NCBI GenBank assembly: GCA_037043235.1
Contig: JAWRVZ010000043.1
Coordinates: 1,835,001-1,899,000 of the forward strand
Source: Rhodeus uyekii
Lineage: Eukaryota; Chordata; Actinopteri; Cypriniformes; Acheilognathidae
Direction of reading: 5' to 3'
DNA: 64,000 bases
In this document: positions 1 through 10,524 of the stretch, one piece after another
Layout: the number at the start of each line of letters is the position of its first letter
Position numbering within the stretch: the stretch's first letter is position 1
Position numbers and translations under genes: made by a program
The notes under the pieces: model-generated
Told to the model about the DNA's origin: nothing
Databases searched by the model: none
The model's input: only the letters and a program-made list of their open reading frames with translations

Positions 1-707
1 TTATGCGAGTCGTTGAATTATTCTTTCAACCCTTTTTAAAAAGCAAGTAACTAATTCAAATGATTTATTTTTTAAATGATTATATTTCAGCAATTTAATT
101 TTTGTCAGAACCTCTAGTAAACATGCTGTTTTTGTGTCTATTCAGAATCATGGAAGAGTCGTGATGTTTTCTGTTTTGTTGCCCAAACCCTCACTTAAGA
201 CTAGCAATCAAAATCTTCACAGTGTACAGAAGGGCACAGTGCTCTCATCATGAGATTAACTGAGCTATGATGATGAGACGTTTATGATGACGAACCCCTG
301 CTTTAGGATTACAGAAGCTGCCTCTCCCATACTCCCCATTTCAGGGAGTACAGAGGCTGATGGGAAATAGATCTCTGCCTCTCTGAATAACAGCAGGAGA
401 ATGACAAGCATGTCAGACATGCCAACTGCACTTCTCACAACCATTGCCCATTGAACTACACTTAAAATATTTCAAAGTAGTGAAGCATTCCACGTCTGGT
501 TTGGAGCTGGTTTTGCTAATAGACTGGAGAAAGAAAGAAAAAATAGCAAATTGTCAGCTAACTGTTCCTGGAAGAATATCCCTCTGCATGCTGCATTAAC
601 CTTACAGAGAACTTTACTGCACTGATGGCAATATATTACCTGAACTAATGATCGTAGTACTGATTAACAAAGATGAATGTGCCGTTTTTCCAACAAGGCA
701 GTTGAAC
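1..707. other. Single-copy AT-rich DNA, no gene seen
   Basis: No long open frame, transposon terminus or RNA-like structure was recognised. It is ordinary non-coding sequence up to the TTAA at 708. Confidence 0.5.
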
Positions 708-942
708 TTAAAAGGATAGTAGACCCAAATATGAAAACTCTGGCATTTACTGCACTCAGTACGACTTTTCTTCTTTTACAGAACACAAAATATACCTTGA
801 AGAACATGGGCCCAAACAACATTTTAAAGCGATTCATCAAAAGGGCCAAAAAAGGGCGCAAGAAAGTCTTAAAAGTTCGTAATAACATAAGGGTGAGTAA
901 ATGATGCCGGAATCATTTTTAGGTGAACTATCACTTTTTTAA
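708..942. mobile_element. TTAA-flanked MITE (complete copy)
   Basis: A short non-autonomous DNA transposon. The left end reads TTAA then AAGGATAGTAGACCC. The right end is the imperfect reverse complement, GGTGAACTATCAC, running through a T-run into TTAA at 939-942. Inside the right arm is the stretch GGGTGAGTAAATGATG. This is the abundant cyprinid repeat whose usual end is AGGGATAGTTCACCC; TTAA duplication suggests a piggyBac- or Kolobok-type transposase in trans (inference). A 75-codon open frame across it is an accident of the repeat and is not called as a gene. Confidence 0.75.
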
Positions 943-1428
943 CATCTGTACATAATTTAAGTAACTTTTTCTTTAAAAGTGCCTAATAATTGACAAATTT
1001 GTAATAGGTTGTGCCAAAAATGGATGCCAAAAGGATTTAGTAGCAATTACTAATGGGCAGAACTGGGCTTTTATTCCTGCTGGCACAGTGTTTTTCCTCA
1101 GGGATAAATACATTGCAGCATAAACCCAAGTGCTAAAAATAGCTGTTTAATAAATTTACAAACGCAGTTGGAGCTTTATGCGTGGTTCCAGAGATGAGAT
1201 GAAGCAGCAGAAACGCATTTAAAAGCCTCGGCTTGAAAAATCCTCAACAACAAATCCATCAGAGTTTGGAGAACACCTAGGGTACATAGCCAACACAGGA
1301 AACATTAGCTTTGCTTCTGTTAAGGTGAAAAACATTAAGACAATTGTGTTTACAGTACACAGTGCTGCTACACCTTAACCCAAAAAGCCTGAAACAATAC
1401 AAGCTTAGAAAACACTTTAGAAAGGTGA
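943..1428. other. Single-copy spacer
   Basis: No recognised feature between the TTAA MITE and the hAT element. Confidence 0.5.
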
Positions 1429-2084
1429 GTATATAGCAGGGGTCGGCAACCTTAAATGTTGAAAGAGCCATATTTAACAAAAAAAAAAAATTCAAATATG
1501 TCCGGAGCCGCAATCTAAGGTTTATATATGAAGCGATCTACAACTTATTTTCAGAAGGTCGTGCCTGTGCATTTACTTTTAATAAATCCTAGAAAACCTG
1601 TATAAAGTATAGTTTGGTCTTAAATCACTCGACTGGGACACGTGAAATTACAATAAAACAATATTAATACAATTTAATCGACAGAAAAACCATAATATGC
1701 AATGTGACTGAATCGTATCTTTGCCTCAGCTCTAGACTGACAATCACAGGCGTCCAATCACAACTGACCTCTGGAAAAAAAAAGGGAACTAACCAATGAC
1801 ATTTGATGTTACTATTACAAGAGCAAGCCCCGCCCCACGACTGACAAAAATATAAATGCTCGCGCGAGCAAAAACAGCAGTCGAGAGCGGGTGAATGTTC
1901 GCGCGCGACATCTAATCTGCGATTAAAATGAGCTTGCGGGTACCCGTATTTACGCGTGTAGCTCTGTTTTCCGCTCGCGGATGTAATTTACGCGCGCGCA
2001 AACATCAGTTTTCAATCATCAGCGCAAACATCAGCCACAGCACAGGGGTGAAAGAGCCGCGGGTTGCCGACCCCTGGTATATAG
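1429..2084. mobile_element. Non-autonomous hAT transposon with intact ends
   Basis: The element occupies 1437-2076 (640 bp). Both termini are CAGGGGTCGGCAACC as perfect 15-bp inverted repeats, and it is bounded by an exact 8-bp target duplication GTATATAG at 1429-1436 and 2077-2084. An 8-bp duplication with CAGRG-type ends is diagnostic of the hAT superfamily. No transposase frame is present. The interior right half (about 1850-2010) is far richer in CpG and CGCG than its surroundings and is preceded by a TATA-like ATATAAATGC near 1850, so it may derive from the promoter end of the parent element (inference). Perfect ends and duplication suggest a fairly young insertion. Confidence 0.92.
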
Positions 2085-3000
2085 GAAGGCCCAGGACGTA
2101 TTAACTAGTTACTACCATCCAAAACTTGCCTATACGATGTTGAAGTTGGCCTAATGATTTCCAAACAAACATCATAAGCTCAAACGCGTTCAAGCAGCAA
2201 ATATATCATGTTAGAATTATTCTCGGTAGCAAAAAAAAGAAAAGCGGATGAGTTATGCTGTCTTAGCAAGCAACACTAACACATGATTGCTGCAGACAAG
2301 GAGGGGGCGATTGGTGGGAACAGAAACGCCCCTCAATTAGAGAATGGTCTCATTTCATTAACCCCAGCCAATCCACTCTTCAAAAAGATAAAGCCTCTCA
2401 TTTCTCCTCTGGGGGTAGAGGTCCCACATAAATAAATAACCAGTCCAGCACCACCTGAGGCCCATCTGTGTGTGCAGAGTCCGTAGAGTAATGAGACTCG
2501 CCATTTGATGCCGTTAAGCGATCAGTTCTGCACGTTCAAAGTGCGCTGGGCAGAGCAATGGATAGAGGGAGGCTGATCCTGGACCAGGAGCTCCTGCTAA
2601 GAGTAAAGAAGAGAAAAGATAAGGCCCTCAAGAGCACCTGGTCCCAATTTAACACTCGTCTGTACACCACCACCAGAGTTCAGATACCAAATTAAGGATG
2701 TATTAAGCTCAATCACTTAGATTTAAACAAAAGGACATTAACAACCTCTAAGGTTGAGCCGTGCTGCGTTATGCGTCACAGCACTTATGATGAATGATGG
2801 GCCGGTGCTTTTTGCTAATCTAATATATTTTGTTCCAAGCACCAAAAGTGTCAAAAGGGTAACCCTGAGAGGGAATGAAATATCGTTAGAATCAAAAACC
2901 TGTATGACACAGAAATTCACGGTGGAGTATGTGTGCAAGAGATTTAATTCAAATTACCCTCGTTTACAGTGTATGAATGACCCAAGAACTCTAGAACTAG
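2085..3000. other. Single-copy DNA, moderately GC-rich block at 2290-2680
   Basis: No repeat or gene recognised. The block near 2290-2680 is more GC-balanced and complex than its surroundings, which is how conserved non-coding elements often look, but nothing in the single sequence proves constraint. Confidence 0.35.
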
Positions 3001-3240
3001 GGCTAGCTCACTCAAAACGAAAATTGTTTACTCACCCTCATGTCATGCCAAACCCATGTATAGCGCCACTTGTTGTAGAAATATGCAATCTTTTTGAAGT
3101 TATACGGTGAATGGACTTTTAACGGAAGGACAGAAATCTCTCAGGTTTAAAATATCTTCTTTTGTGTTTTGAAGATAAACAGACATCTTAGAGGCTTATA
3201 ACAACATGACAGTAACATTTTTCATTTTAAAGTGAGTATT
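3001..3240. mobile_element. Degraded TTAA MITE of the GTTCACCC family
   Basis: The left arm keeps the family motif TTTACTCACCCTCATGTCATGCCAAACCC (with mismatches at the extreme end), and the right part keeps ATATCTTCTTTTGTGTTTTGAAGATAAACAGA and AACATGACAG in degraded form. Same family as 708-942 and 10525-10770. Termini are too decayed to place precisely. Confidence 0.6.
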
Positions 3241-5055
3241 TTTAATAAAGTGACAGACCTTGAGTACGAATATGCCTACTTCCCTGTTATATAGTATGTG
3301 AAATGCAGTTTGTCAAATGACAAGAGTGCCTGAATACAGTAACACACTCAGCTCTGAATCTACAGCTCCATGTTAAAAGTAGACGCATTCAAAGTTTAAA
3401 GAAGATAAGAACAAAGAGTTTTACTACGCATTGGAATGTATTCATACCACACCTACTATATATTATCACAATATTTTTCTCCATATCATACATCATCATT
3501 ATTTATCACTTAAATTTACCCTTAATGGGCAAGGAAATGCTTTCCACATATTTATTGACCCTGAATATAAAAACACGTTTGTTCACAATTAATGTCCAGA
3601 GAGTAGCTTCCTTTTCATTTATGGCCACAAGAAATCCAATTTATTTTTTCCTCAATTCTGTGTTTTCCATTAAATTGTTTGTGGATTCTGTGTTTTAACA
3701 ATACAAAACAAATGTTTTTATAATGTAATCAAATGAAAATATAACAATAATCTACAAAAAAACATGGATTCTTTTTTTTTGGGGGGGGGGGGGGGGGGGC
3801 ACAACAGAATGATTCATCTCAAACATGGATGAAAAAATATCTATATTATTATTATTACTTAGAGAAGTACATTTTAGTATACGGTATAGTAGTGATAGAT
3901 TTCTGTCATAATTTCATGAAGTTAACCCAAACGTTTATTTTGACAGTTTGTTTTGAAGATCTTACCGTTTTAGTTTCAGTTTCATTGTGTTTATGACAGT
4001 GTCTCTCAAATGAAATGGTGAAAAGCTTGTAAAGCTTGTAAAGCTCTAAAAGCAGCTCTGGAGATGAAGATCATGTGTTCATGTCCATATATATTGAGAC
4101 AGCAGACACTGAAAACACAGTGAGCATCACATATATGCACAGAAATCATTTAGCGACATGCACTACCTGTCAGTTGTCGCGTTAATTTCTTCTGTGTGAT
4201 AGGCTTATAGATTAATCCATTGAGTAAAAATCTCCAAAGCTAATAAATAAGTACATTTTATCGCAATCTTGATATGATATTGTTTATCGCCAAGCTCTAC
4301 ATGCCTGAAGAAAACTACACTTCATCATCTTCAACATACTCTGATATGTAGCTTGTGCACACTAAAGACAGCCAAAAAACTAAATGCATGATGGGTAACC
4401 AGATGGCTGTAACTGTAAAGATTGTAAAGACTCTACTTTTTATTATTATTAATAAAGTGTACTTTAAAAGGATACTGACAACTGCTTGATATGATATGAA
4501 CCCTCCCCCCCAAATTCTTTGTTTTTTTTAACTGACTGAAGATGCGAGAAGCCTCTCAGAATTTATCTGCATCGAGAGAGTAAGAAGAAAATCCTCAGCT
4601 AGGCTTGGGTTCCAAGTCCTTAAATAACACAGTGCGTTATGGGTACAGTAAAATAAATCAAAGGTACGCCATGCTGTGAAGCCTCTCAAAGAGGATGCAT
4701 CCTCATTGTACGCATTTACAAAGACTATACACATTTCACACAGAATTATACATCTTCACGGAGAGATTATGAAGAGAGAATATGGGGGCAAGTAAAAAAA
4801 AGAAAAAAGAAAAAAAGATCACGCTACATATTCACTAGCAAAAACGGTCTGTCACAATTATAACCAAAATCTTACTGTACAATTATTAAATGAATGAATC
4901 AAATTTATATTAAAACTGTTATTTTGTATAGGGCAACTGCATGCCATATCCTTGATATAGACTATAAACCTAAAACAGGAAGTATATTTTAATCTTTATA
5001 ATTGATGTGGGTTTTTGTCTTCTAATTTTATAGTTAAAATATCTTATGTTAAATA

Positions 5056-5059
<4 letters not shown>
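3241..5059. other. Single-copy AT-rich DNA
   Basis: No gene or transposon end was recognised. It contains the T9G19 homopolymer pair at 3772-3799 and a small repeat of AAGCTTGTAA near 4022-4045. Confidence 0.45.
3772..3799 (+). repeat. T9-G19 homopolymer junction
   Basis: Nine T are followed directly by nineteen G and then CAC. A 19-base G run is rare in this AT-rich context, could form an intramolecular or intermolecular G-quadruplex, and is also prone to sequencing length error. Confidence 0.9.

Positions 5060-5136
<77 letters not shown>
5060..5136. repeat. (TA)38 microsatellite
   Basis: About 76 bases of uninterrupted TA dinucleotide immediately left of the repeat that starts at about 5148. 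Probably length-polymorphic. Confidence 0.95.
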
Positions 5137-5140
<4 letters not shown>

Positions 5141-5147
5141 TTATTAT

Positions 5148-5690
5148 GTCCTCGCATTCTTTCTTGTAGTTCCCGCTATTGTTATTCAGGATCATTCACA
5201 ATGCAATGTATATTGCATTTAAATTTAATCATTTGGCAGATGCTTTTATCCAAAGCGACTTGCTTCACATTCAAGGTACACGTTGACAATCTAATCGATT
5301 CTTGCTTTCCCTGCGAATCAAACCCATGACCTTTGCGTTGCAAGCGCACACTCTACTGGTTGAGCTGCAGGAAAGCGTATTATCTTTCTAAACAAAGTAT
5401 CTTACAACATTTAGTTCTCAAGTTAGTTCTCTTTAGTTCTCAGTTCTCAAAAGTCTTGTGGACATTTATTAGTACGGTGGCCATAATTCTGAGATAATTT
5501 TGTTTTCAATAACTAGAAATAAACGTTATTCTCTCAAAAATGTATGTTGCTAATATTTTATGGTAGCCCAGTTTCTGCTGATTACAGAGTAATGACAATT
5601 CTTCCATGAATGTTTATAAGCGACTGAAAAAAGCACAAATGTCAAAACTTCTCCAGGGCCCCAAAACCCCCTCAGAGCCTTGAGGGTTAA
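5148..5690. mobile_element. TTAA-ended dispersed repeat, copy 1, interrupted by a SINE
   Basis: This segment and 40972-41503 are two copies of one repeat. They share CATTCTTTCTTGTAGTTCCC, TTATTCAGGATCATTCAC, CTTTCTAAACAAA, ATGAATGTTTATAAGC and a right end with CAAAACTTCTC then CCAAAACCCCC and GAGGG. The right end here is GAGGGTTAA, with TTAA at 5687-5690, which suggests a piggyBac-like or Kolobok-like element (inference from the terminal tetranucleotide). A tRNA-derived SINE sits inside it at 5214-5373. The left end is not defined because it runs into the TA tract. Confidence 0.65.
5214..5373 (-). mobile_element. tRNA-derived SINE, inserted in the TTAA repeat
   Basis: Read on the minus strand it has a tRNA-like head with a GTAGAG-type A-box region and a degenerate B box (GGTTTGATTCGC), followed by the fish SINE/LINE shared 3' tail that contains AAGTCGCTTTGGATAAAAGC and TGCCAAATG. 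Comparison with the unoccupied repeat copy at 40972-41503 shows that the SINE interrupts it. Confidence 0.75.
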
Positions 5691-6269
5691 AGCTGCAAAA
5701 GAAAACCATTCATCACCTTTCATAGTATGATGATGAAGGAACAGACAAAGTGGTGCAACTGGGGAAATGATATGCAGTAATGAAAGGGAGAAAGTGAAAA
5801 GCAGACAGACATTTTGCCGGGTACCTTTGATGTTGGCCAGGGAGTCGTGGGGGTGCGTGTGTGGACGTGGGGGCTGTTAGAGAGGGCTGACTGGAACTGG
5901 AGCTCTCCTCCCAGGAACCTCTGCCTGATACAGCAGCTGCAAGAGAGACGACAACACGCGCATCAAACACATGCGATGGGGCCAATCCACGCTGCATCAT
6001 TAGCAGGTTTATTTACATATTACAACTGTGAGTCTGTGCAACCACACACTCCCCCTTGGGGTTCAAGCTGAGAATGTAAAGAGCTAGGACGCACAGCTTT
6101 TGATTGTTTATTTCAGAGTTATAAATAGTTTATTTTCTCCTCATTACAGAGTAATGCCACAGCATTATATTTACTCATAAGCATTCTACAAATTAAGATC
6201 TGCATAATGCCAAACCTCTAATCATAAAGGAATTTAGCCAGAAATGCTGCCTGGTGGGAAGCGAGTAAG
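5691..6269. other. Single-copy, GC-richer interval with a possible exon
   Basis: Between two transposable elements. It contains a GC-richer block (5810-5960) in which a possible minus-strand exon is listed separately. Otherwise nothing recognised. Confidence 0.4.
5825..5936 (-). other. Candidate minus-strand coding exon (unproven)
   Basis: On the minus strand a pyrimidine-rich TCGTCTCTCTTGCAG precedes 5936, and CAAAG|GTACCC follows at 5825, giving a 112-base segment with acceptor and donor consensus. Two of its three frames are open. One is rich in Ser, Pro and Thr (begins AVSGRGSWEESSSSS); another ends VHTRTPTTPWPTSK. The block is GC-richer than its neighbours. Its protein family is not recognised, and 112 bases of open frame can occur by chance. 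It could equally be an exon of a non-coding RNA or nothing. Confidence 0.2.
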
Positions 6270-6966
6270 CTAAGGGGCCAGTCACACAGCGAAAACGCAT
6301 GAATCACGCACGAATTACGCACAGATTTCTGCGCGGAGCGTGCGTCGTATGCGTAATTCGTCAGTGGAACGAACGTGGACCGTCAGTGATTGTAACTGGA
6401 TGTGCATCGAAGGCGGTTTATGTGTGATTTTGAGTTTTGAACGGTTCAAAATTCTGCGTCGGTGTGCGTTATTCAGGAGTCGGCGTGCGTAGTTTATGCG
6501 TCGAGTATGCGTGACTGTATGCGCGGGACACACGTCGGCCGTCAGTGCTTATGCATCAGAACTGGTTCGAAACCGCGCACGTCCACGTCCGTCCACTGAC
6601 GCCCCACCTTCATATCACGCATGAACCGCGCACGTATCACGTTCATTCCACTGACATCCACTGACAATCACTTACAAAACTGTCGAATACGTGGAACGTT
6701 CGCGAAGCCTGCGTGTTTGGACGCGCTCCGTCAGTGATTCATGCGTCGGACGTGCGTTGAATGTTCGTGGAATACTGCACCATATTTGCTCGTATGCGTC
6801 GACGTGCGCGATATGTCAGTGATTTGTCAGTGATTGTAAATGATACGTGCGCGGTTCATGCGTGATTCGTCAGTGATTTCTACCCCCGACACCCCGAAAC
6901 GCACAAGTACGCACAAACCCAATCTGTGCGTGATTTGTGAGTGATTCCTGCGTGACTGGCCCTTAA
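6270..6966. mobile_element. CpG-rich TTAA MITE with extensive self-complementarity
   Basis: The element spans 6274-6962 (689 bp). The left end is GGGGCCAGTCACACAG and the right end is the reverse complement of GGGCCAGTCACGCAGG. It is flanked by TTAA on the right (6963-6966) and the one-off CTAA on the left (6270-6273). GGGCC ends plus TTAA fit Kolobok or piggyBac-like elements (family inference). Inside, motifs such as CGTCAGTGATT, GCGTGATT and GCGCACGT recur in both orientations; for example 6614-6639 and 6841-6866 are exact 26-bp inverted copies. CpG density is far above the rest of the window. No protein frame is recognised; a 72-codon frame here is low-complexity repeat. Confidence 0.8.
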
Positions 6967-7758
6967 GACACATCATTTCATGTCTCAATCACTACTTATA
7001 AAATGTTTTAAAAAAGGCCAAAAAATTTATAATAAAGATTCATTGAATGTGTTTTTTTTCAGCATGAAAAACAGATATGAATCTTCAGCTCAGCAGCATG
7101 TTCAGTTTACGCAGAAAAAGCACAGATGGAACGTCAACAGCGACTAAAAAAAGGCAGACTGACCTAGGAAAATCGATTTAAAAAGGTGCAAATTTGAGGT
7201 AATATTTTTGTTTCATTATCAAATTTTCTTTATTTCTCTATGATCTTTGAGCAGCACTGCAGAGACTCAGGGGTAATTTCTAAAACTCTTTCCACAAAAC
7301 AATTCTTCAACACTTATTCTTATTCTGCTAAGGATTACAATATCTTTCCCACAAGGGACTCTTCTCTGCTTCGACTTCAAGGACAGACGTGCTCAAAGCA
7401 CCTTGGATTTGTGGGACTGACATCAAAGGTGAGCCAAGTCGGAATACATTTGTTATCAGGCCCCTTTTTCTCTCTGTCTGAACTGAGCTTACTGTGTTCT
7501 ATGCAATTCTGTGTTGTGTTAAATCCATGTCGACGTGCAGCTAAAATATCTGCAGTTAGTTCATGTCAAAGAACATAAACAAAGATGATGTAAATGCCAA
7601 AGCTCGCAAAGCTTAAACTCACATGATCTAAAATAGATTTTTTTTATAGTAAATATGAGTCTTGGGCTGAATGACTTAAGGGCAAGAAGTAAAGAAAAAA
7701 CAAGCTATATTTAAAGGATATTAAGAATATTTAACCAAAAATATTCTATAATATTAGG
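6967..7758. other. Single-copy DNA
   Basis: Contains an open frame of 112 codons at 7240-7578 on the plus strand with no recognisable domain. An AAAG|GTGAGC donor-like site at about 7428 is noted, but no partner exon was found, so no gene is called. Confidence 0.3.
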
Positions 7759-8038
7759 TATGCTGTTATTTTTAATGCGGAACAGAAAACTACACATTTT
7801 TGAAGCAATGCTATGCAGTTCATTCAGATCTGTCAATGATCCAAACAGAGAAAAAAATATTGAGAAACATTGAGTGCTGAACATAAAGTGTTGAACGTAG
7901 TGTTGAACATTGAGTGTTAACACTGAGCTGTGAACCAGTATGCTGTTATTTTTAATCTGGAACAGAAAACTACACATTTGTGAAGCAACGCTATGCAGTT
8001 CATTCAGATCTGCAGATCTGTCAATGATCCAAACAGGA
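7759..8038. repeat. Tandem duplication, unit about 180 bp
   Basis: A block beginning GTATGCTGTTATTTTTAAT at about 7759 is repeated at about 7939 with the same order of motifs (GGAACAGAAAACTACACATTT, GCTATGCAGTTCATTCAGATC, TGTCAATGATCCAAACAG). The second copy carries an extra AGATCTGC. Between the copies the phrase GTGTTGAAC is repeated, so the spacer is itself partly repetitive. Confidence 0.9.
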
Positions 8039-8473
8039 AAAAAATAATAATTGTGGCACAGTCACAGTGCTAAAAAAATTATTCTGTTACACTAATGAGC
8101 TAGCTGTTTTTAGTGAATTAAATCAGTTTTAATGAATTAAGAGGCAGTCACACCGCACTTTTCGTTCTATTGACTTTCTTGAATGTGTTAGACCGAAAAC
8201 ACAAGCTCATGCAAAAAGTTTCACATTTTGGAATCAAGTGAAGACGTGTGACCAGTAAAAGATCGATATATCACAGTGGCTGAATTCACTTGGCTGAATT
8301 AAAATAATTATATCTTTTACATTTAAATGTACTACTATTTATTATGCGTTGGCGTCAAATCACGACAGTTGCTGTGTCAGAAGTAACTTGTGTGACCGTG
8401 GTTTCAAGTGAATTACTTTATTTTACAAGTTACTGAATGAGTCATTTCCTGAATTGCAACTTCATAATCGACT
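8039..8473. other. Single-copy spacer
   Basis: Nothing recognised between the tandem duplication and Tigger-A copy 1. Confidence 0.5.
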
Positions 8474-9247
8474 CAGAAATGAAAACCACTTCACGGTTCA
8501 AGTTTCGCAGCCTCAGTGCATAGCGGATTTTTCAAAAATATTCATCGGAAAATAAAAATTCGCCAGCCGTATTGCGGAAAGCAGCTTTGCTTCATCGTGA
8601 TGCGAGAGAAACGGTTTCCCAGGATACCAGACAAAGAGAGAAACTCTCTCAGAGGCTTTGTACACGCCCACAGACACTCAGATAAGACACATGATTGGTT
8701 CCCGGCGCGAGATCGACGAATGAGAGCACGAGTGGAGTGGGAGCCTCTTCACCTCTTTCAGAAGCAAATGCTGACGATCCAGCGCCGATATCTGACGATG
8801 AGGCGCTTCCCGAACTGATTTAAAAGCCTCATTATACCAGTGCAGTAACACCATCATCATCATCATCACATTCATGGAACCGCACAGGTCTGTCATCGTC
8901 ATCATTACTGGAGTCAAGTCTCAAGATACTACTGTCACTGAGTGTAGAGCACCATAATACGTTTTGTATGAGAGAGAGTAAATGTATATAAATAAATAAA
9001 AATATATAAAGTATAAATATACATATTTTAAACATTCTGGTACCTACACACATATATATAGAAATTCCTAGGGGGGCCAATCCTACTTTGCGAATTTTCA
9101 TCCATCACGGGAATCGTTAATGGGTGAAATATCGTTAATGGGTGAAATATCGTTAATGGGTGAAATATCGTTAATGGGTGAAATCGTTAATGGGTGAAAT
9201 ACCTATATATTTCACCCATTAACCACGATAAATGAGTGATCACCATA
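8474..9247 (-). mobile_element. Tigger-A (pogo-type Tc1/mariner) copy 1, non-autonomous
   Basis: The long interior from about 8493 to 8945 matches the reverse complement of the copy at 29525-30162: CACGGTTCAAGTTTCGC, GATGCGAGAGAAACGG, GAGTGGAGTGGGAGCC and a CATCATCATC tract. The 8990-9080 part matches the short copy at 57344-57575 (TAAACATTCTGGTACC). The right terminus is degraded (GATAAATGAGTGATCAC versus GATAAACGTGGGATCACTG), and the left end is also eroded. Beside the right terminus a sub-terminal sequence has been expanded into a minisatellite. No intact transposase; an Asp-rich run is encoded by the ATC/GAT repeat and is probably not meaningful. Confidence 0.75.
9113..9223. repeat. 18-bp minisatellite ending in a 16-bp hairpin
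   Basis: Four exact copies of ATCGTTAATGGGTGAAAT (9113-9184) are followed by a 16-base copy (9185-9200) lacking AT. The last unit then pairs with the adjacent terminus: GTTAATGGGTGAAATA at 9186-9201 and its exact reverse complement at 9208-9223, separated by six bases. The unit appears to derive from the sub-terminal sequence of Tigger-A. Confidence 0.93.
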
Positions 9248-10524
9248 CTTGCATTCTACTTTGAAAAATAACAGTAAATAGGTTTGGAATGATATGAGAG
9301 TGACTAAATATTGGCATTTACTCTTTAAATTCCTTATGTTGAGCAAGTAAATATATAGAACCATCATCACCATACTGAGGTCACATGACTCATGTCAAGT
9401 AAAACAACAAATGCAACCACGTAATAGATTAAATCGTTTCGTAGGAGTCGTGCTAGGGAAGATGTAATTGATTTGCAGTGTCTTCAAAGAGATTGGCCCA
9501 GGAATGGATTTTTCTCTTTGAGGCATAACCTGTGTGAACAGCAGACAATGTAGCTTCTCTCTCCAAGGAGCGAGGGGAGGGAAGAGCGCTTAGACAGTAA
9601 TGCAGGCAGCATGCCCACAGGAGCATCTTAATTAGAGGAGGGAGAGAAAGAGAGAGGCTCTAGTCTATACTGTGGAGAGTCTGAATCACTACTGCAAAGG
9701 AAAAACTCTTCTACTCTGAGGTGGCAAGGTCAAACGACCGGAAACATTTGTAGAAAGTGTACAATGTGTCTTAACAAGCTCAGCTGAAGAAGTTGCGTGG
9801 ATGAGGGAACAGGTTTAAAATGTGTATACTTATGCCATGTTAAATGTAGACAATGCTGTCTCTACAAGAAAAGTCATGTTGTTGAGAGCTGTGGTGCTAT
9901 ATAGCTAACATAGGAGATCTCCGTTTGAATACAACCTGTTTTATGCGTTGATGCCATTCCCGTCCTCTTCATATTAAAAACAAAAGATTTCAAAGGGTCA
10001 AAAACAAAAAATATCCATTACTGATGCATTTTTTACACATAGCTTCAAGAAATCTAGTCTAATTGTCATCCAATGTCAAAGACAATTGCTCTCTAATGAT
10101 GATAACAAACTCTCACTAGAAGTTGGTAACCTTCACACACCCTTTAAAAGCTGTCTTTTACGTTGCTTTGTCTTATTGCAGTTGGTGAGACACTTCAATT
10201 ATCCACTTGTTAACTTTCAGCAGACGTGCATCTCTTGCACTCCATCATACGAAATGTGAAGGAAACTTATTAGGCACAAAAAACACTTATTAACACAGTG
10301 TTTCTTAATTTTGTCAAGGCACTGTCAAAGCAAATTATGTCTAACAAAAAAAAAATATCATTGTTAGTGGTATTTGTCTTTTACGCCTCTTTTCAGTCTG
10401 AAAACAACAAAAGGCATCATTTTAAAAAGTAATTTTCAAGGTACAAAGAATCTTTATGGCTTTTTAACAAAAGTTAGTTTTGCATCTCTCACAATAGTTT
10501 ATTTTGTTCAGTTTACGGCAGTAA
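9248..10524. other. Single-copy DNA, with a GC-balanced block at 9440-9720
   Basis: No gene or repeat recognised. The block at 9440-9720 has complex sequence and could be a conserved element, but cannot be assessed alone. Confidence 0.35.

Noticed and set aside
677..904. 75-codon plus-strand open frame with basic residues
   Set aside because: It lies within the TTAA MITE at 708-942, so it is repeat sequence by chance open.
7240..7578. 112-codon plus-strand open frame followed by a GTGAGC donor-like site
   Set aside because: No recognised domain, no matching downstream acceptor exon, and AT-rich codon usage.
8678..9101. Asp-rich frames around 8680-9100 and their counterpart at 29690-29940
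   Set aside because: The acidic run is the translation of a GAT/ATC trinucleotide repeat inside Tigger-A. No transposase motif accompanies it.
9113..9200. Regularly repeated 18-mers resembling a CRISPR-like array
   Set aside because: Units abut without spacers and the genome is a vertebrate. It is a minisatellite.
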